From Phoronis australis (taxonomy: Eukaryota > Phoronida > Phoronidae), in contig NMRA01000466.1 of assembly GCA_002633005.1 (NCBI GenBank), forward strand, positions 100,633 to 164,632: DNA of 64,000 bases, in the 5' to 3' direction. Positions 60,992 through 64,000 of this stretch are shown one piece after another; position 1 is the first letter of the stretch, and the number at the start of each line of letters is the position of its first letter. Made by a program: the position numbers and the translations under genes. The notes below the pieces were generated by a model, which saw nothing but the letters and a program-made list of their open reading frames with translations, was not told where the DNA came from and searched no databases.

Positions 60992-61067
60992 TTCATGGGC
61001 GGTGCACGACTAGGGGGCTGAGGGGGCTTTAGCCCCCCACTTTTTTCAGTGCTGCGCCGCCCATGAA
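60992..61067. mobile_element. Small palindromic element, copy 2 (opposite orientation)
   Basis: TTCATGGGCGGTGCACGAC at the left and GCTGCGCCGCCCATGAA at the right are inverted repeats. Between them lies a hairpin GGGGGCTTTAGCCCCCC. Same family as 58501-58578. Confidence 0.5.
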
Positions 61068-64000
61068 GATTTCCACTGAGCAGATTAGATTTATTGCTTT
61101 GGTAACACAAAAGGCATGAAAACGCCATTGGCGGGTGACGCAACTAAGAAAGTCTTGCTTCATTATGGCGGCTTCGGGAGAAGTTTTTATAACGACAGGA
61201 TTTTTCGGAACACGGAACACCTGACTCATAGGGACAAAAGCCGCAACGCTAAGCCCACCAAGCCACCGTTTATTACGGATGTTTTCGTTTACTTTCAGAA
61301 ATGATACTTTCATGAATGACATGACTGAATCCTGGATCTCGCAAACAAGCAAGATTTGGCGAGATTATGTGAGATACTGTCGTGTATTTTAAATGAGAAC
61401 ACGTGATTTTTGTTAGACTTTAGCGAAGTCCTAGCGCTCGCTGGTTCCCTGCGTAGGGCTAGGTGGGGCGGTAGCCGCGCCAGCACGCAGGTATCACTTA
61501 ATTTTGCTCGGGAAATTTTTTTTACACCGGCGTTTCTGATTGGCTAGTTGAATTCTCAACAGTCAGCGCTTTACCCAAACAAACTGGCATGGACTGAAGT
61601 GTAAATGTGGTCTGTTGTACAGACAAATAAAAAAAAAAAACAGTGCAGGTGGTCTGATGTCATTAGCAGTGCATCAGACGTGCGCAGGCCTCATTGTTGG
61701 GCCCATTGCACAAAACACCTGAGCAAAGGCACGAGACCCCAATTATGGCTCCTCGTGAAGAAAGTTTTCAAGTCTGCCAGTCTCCTTTAGGAAAACAGAC
61801 AGACGTTTCCATTTGTTGCCATGACAAATACAGCACACATCACGAATTTTTGTCCAACCGGTCGGAAATTGGTCGACGACCAGCCGTCGACCGGTCGTCT
61901 AGCCGACCAGCAGCCGACCAACAACGGTCGGCTAGGAGCCGTCTGCTGAGTCAACTCTGTGGTCGTCAAGCGTAGACGACCAATTCGAATTAAGCGTGTC
62001 CTTGGTTGGCAATTACCATTTTATGACTTAGCGGGTGAACTTTGGCCAAACAAACATTTAACTGTTCGCTGTTCGTTCCGGCACCAGTGGCAACTCCGGT
62101 CTTGACATCGGTTTATCAACTTTTGTTCAACTATTGAAAGGTGGTAAAATCGAATCAACCTACAAATACAAAGTACGTGACATTACACCAACGTGAACTT
62201 TATGTTGAATTACAGACGGCGTGGTAAAATCAAACGTTAAGTAATATCGCGGAAGCATAATTTCTGTCTCTTAGTAGGAGACTTTTTATACAGTACATTA
62301 TGCATAAAAACAAGCAAGAAATTTGAAATTTTACAGCAAAATTGCACAAAAATCAGAATACAACGCTGGGTGTTTTACGACCTCAAGTGGTTTCATGCCG
62401 CGGAATGCTCAACAAGCAACACGCATTCGCGCTCATCTGTTATTGCTCTTGATCATCACTTCATCACGCTGTATAATTCGCTTTGCCACAGATAATTATT
62501 GTTTATTTTTGTATAATTTTTTAATATGTTGGTACAGCAGTAGAACAAAAGTTTATTTTAAAAACAACATAAACAAAGGTTTTAACATAGCGCAGTGATT
62601 AAGATCATGGGCGCATGAAAACAGAAGCATGTGATCGGCTATAATGTCATCCATGATCCATCATCATTCTGAATTTGTTGTCACTTTCGGAGTAAAAAAT
62701 TGTTTCGAAACTAGAGCCTTCCTATTTAGCCAGCTAGCTGTATGAAGACTATTGTCAAAATACAGCAAGGTGTTACTGTGTCTTGAGCTGCGACAGACCT
62801 CGAAATTGCAAAAAGCCCGAATAAATACGCTCGTCACCTCGTCGTGAACCTTGTATCAACACGAGCTGAAGACCGGCGGGTGCGCAAAATCTGGAACTCA
62901 TTTGACATTCACCTTGCCCGTTACGGCCGTTTAAGCGAAAAAATATCCGACGTCATTTCCTTGCGTAACTCTCTGCATTGGTAACAAAGAAATGTACGTC
63001 GTCGTTTTGAAAGTAGTACATTTGTGACACGCGCCACCTCCAGAAATTTTTCGACATCTCCCATTAGATGATGACAACATCGTAGCAAAATCTGTTCTAA
63101 AATTCGGTTTACTGATATCAAATTCCAAAAACATATAATGAAGTGAAACCAATTCTGACCATTTGTTGTGACGTTTAAGCAACCTCGAGGGAGAACGTTT
63201 GATTGAGAATCTGGGAAAAAGAAACTGGCTAATAGGTGACGCAATATTTCATTGCGCCGAAAGTTGACGCAAAAGATCACACCACAATTTTAGCAACAGA
63301 ATAATAGTAGAAAAGCAATTTTTTTTTAACGCCGGTAAATAATTTAGATTACTGAAGAAAGATTTTATTGGGTCAGTTTTTACCCACAACGGCGCAGTTA
63401 AAAGTTGTATATTTAATTTAGTAAACAGCTTCGCACCAAGGCGGAGCCCTTTGGAGTAAGAACACAGTACTTAGCGTTTCGCGTCTACTCTAAGGGGTAA
63501 AAGTTATACTTATTTACGTGTCATTACAAACTTCTCCTGTTGAGAGTTTCTTTCTCACAAAAGCGGTCTTCGAATGTAGAATCTGGACTGTGGTATGTAG
63601 TGTTTGTCCTATCATTTTAGTTCACATTCTTTCCGATAATTATCTGAACGAATGTTTGTTTTCAAAGTAGGGGGAGAATTGTGATCAGATATAAATGTGA
63701 ATGGCTTATTGTTCGTGTACATACTATTCACAGTTATAACATATAATTCAACCGATATTACAATACGTATGCCTAAGAACGTGCTTCGAGTCAGTGACCC
63801 TGTAATCAGTATGCCGTAAACTTTGTTTACTTAAACTTTGAAGACGTGCTTTGTACTTGGTCTCGGTTTATTAATGAAGGTCCTGACAAAACGCCTCTTT
63901 CTTTACGCAGACGTTTTCTGCCCACGCGTACATTTGATGTAGCCCCGGCCCAACTCTGACTAAGTAAAGTTAGTGGCAGCCAGCTCACACTAAACCCCGG
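61068..64000. other. Intergenic region, no supported gene
   Basis: Contains a copy of part of the 15990-16141 MITE (about 61355-61440) and a GGTCG/CGACC-rich block (about 61855-61980). Small ORFs (61029-61352 minus, 61116-61304 plus, 62921-63280 minus) show no domain I recognise. The last kilobase has no clear promoter or exon. Confidence 0.45.
61855..61980. repeat. GGTCG/CGACC-rich palindromic block
   Basis: Many direct and inverted copies of CCGACC and GGTCG-type pentamers in about 120 bp (for example GACCGGTC near 61890 and GTCGACGACC near 61873). Local GC content is well above the surroundings, and several stems could form. Confidence 0.5.

Noticed and set aside
62921-63280. Minus-strand ORF of 119 codons as a second gene
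   Set aside because: No recognisable domain, no splice-linked neighbours and normal length for a chance ORF in this much sequence.

Overview
The window is animal genomic DNA: AT-rich, with GT-AG introns, transposon remnants and no prokaryotic gene organisation. It most resembles an invertebrate, because it joins a hemocytin/hemolectin/SCO-spondin-type secreted protein to dense DNA-transposon and MITE content. A deuterostome such as a hemichordate or cephalochordate is my guess. The species cannot be fixed from the sequence.

One large plus-strand gene dominates from about 2.2 kb to 59.0 kb. I could join 28 coding exons (2207-58762) by splice sites and matching phase into one continuous frame of about 5,197 codons plus stop. 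The 5' end lies outside the window. It encodes a secreted, mucin-like giant. In order the product has: a Pro/Thr/Ser (PTS) segment; three rounds of [F5/8C discoidin-like domain, short PTS exon, long PTS exon]; PTS stretches punctuated by four copies of an eight-cysteine module that I do not recognise; a fourth F5/8C domain; a TIL/TIL'-type domain; and a C-terminal cystine knot (CTCK). A stop codon and a poly(A) signal follow. F5/8C plus CTCK is the tail logic of hemocytin, hemolectin and SCO-spondin, while the PTS bulk is mucin-like. The product is probably a densely glycosylated, disulfide-multimerised secreted polymer.

Layout. 1-1500 is a CTAGTGGC repeat array. About 1650-1810 is a probable decayed discoidin half-exon. 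2.2-19.3 kb contains two near-identical tandem copies of a 7.74-kb block (PTS exon end, 60-bp exon, two discoidin exons, short PTS exon, long PTS array). 19.3-23.1 kb is an intron with a second CTAGTGGC array. 23.1-35.0 kb holds the third discoidin domain and a 6.93-kb exon with higher-order PTS repeats. 37.8-51.3 kb holds PTS exons and Cys-rich modules. 51.9-58.8 kb is the cysteine-rich C terminus. 59.0-64.0 kb has no gene I can support.

The introns hold many mobile elements: two TTAA-flanked THAP-encoding (Kolobok-like) elements; a hAT-like MITE with a perfect 8-bp target duplication; an unclassified MITE family with 6-bp target duplications; a TA-flanked element; tRNA-derived SINE remnants; LINE fragments; and small palindromic elements. 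Several insertions are private to one copy of the 7.74-kb duplication, which dates them after it. All functional statements are from sequence patterns alone; no database search or transcript evidence was available.
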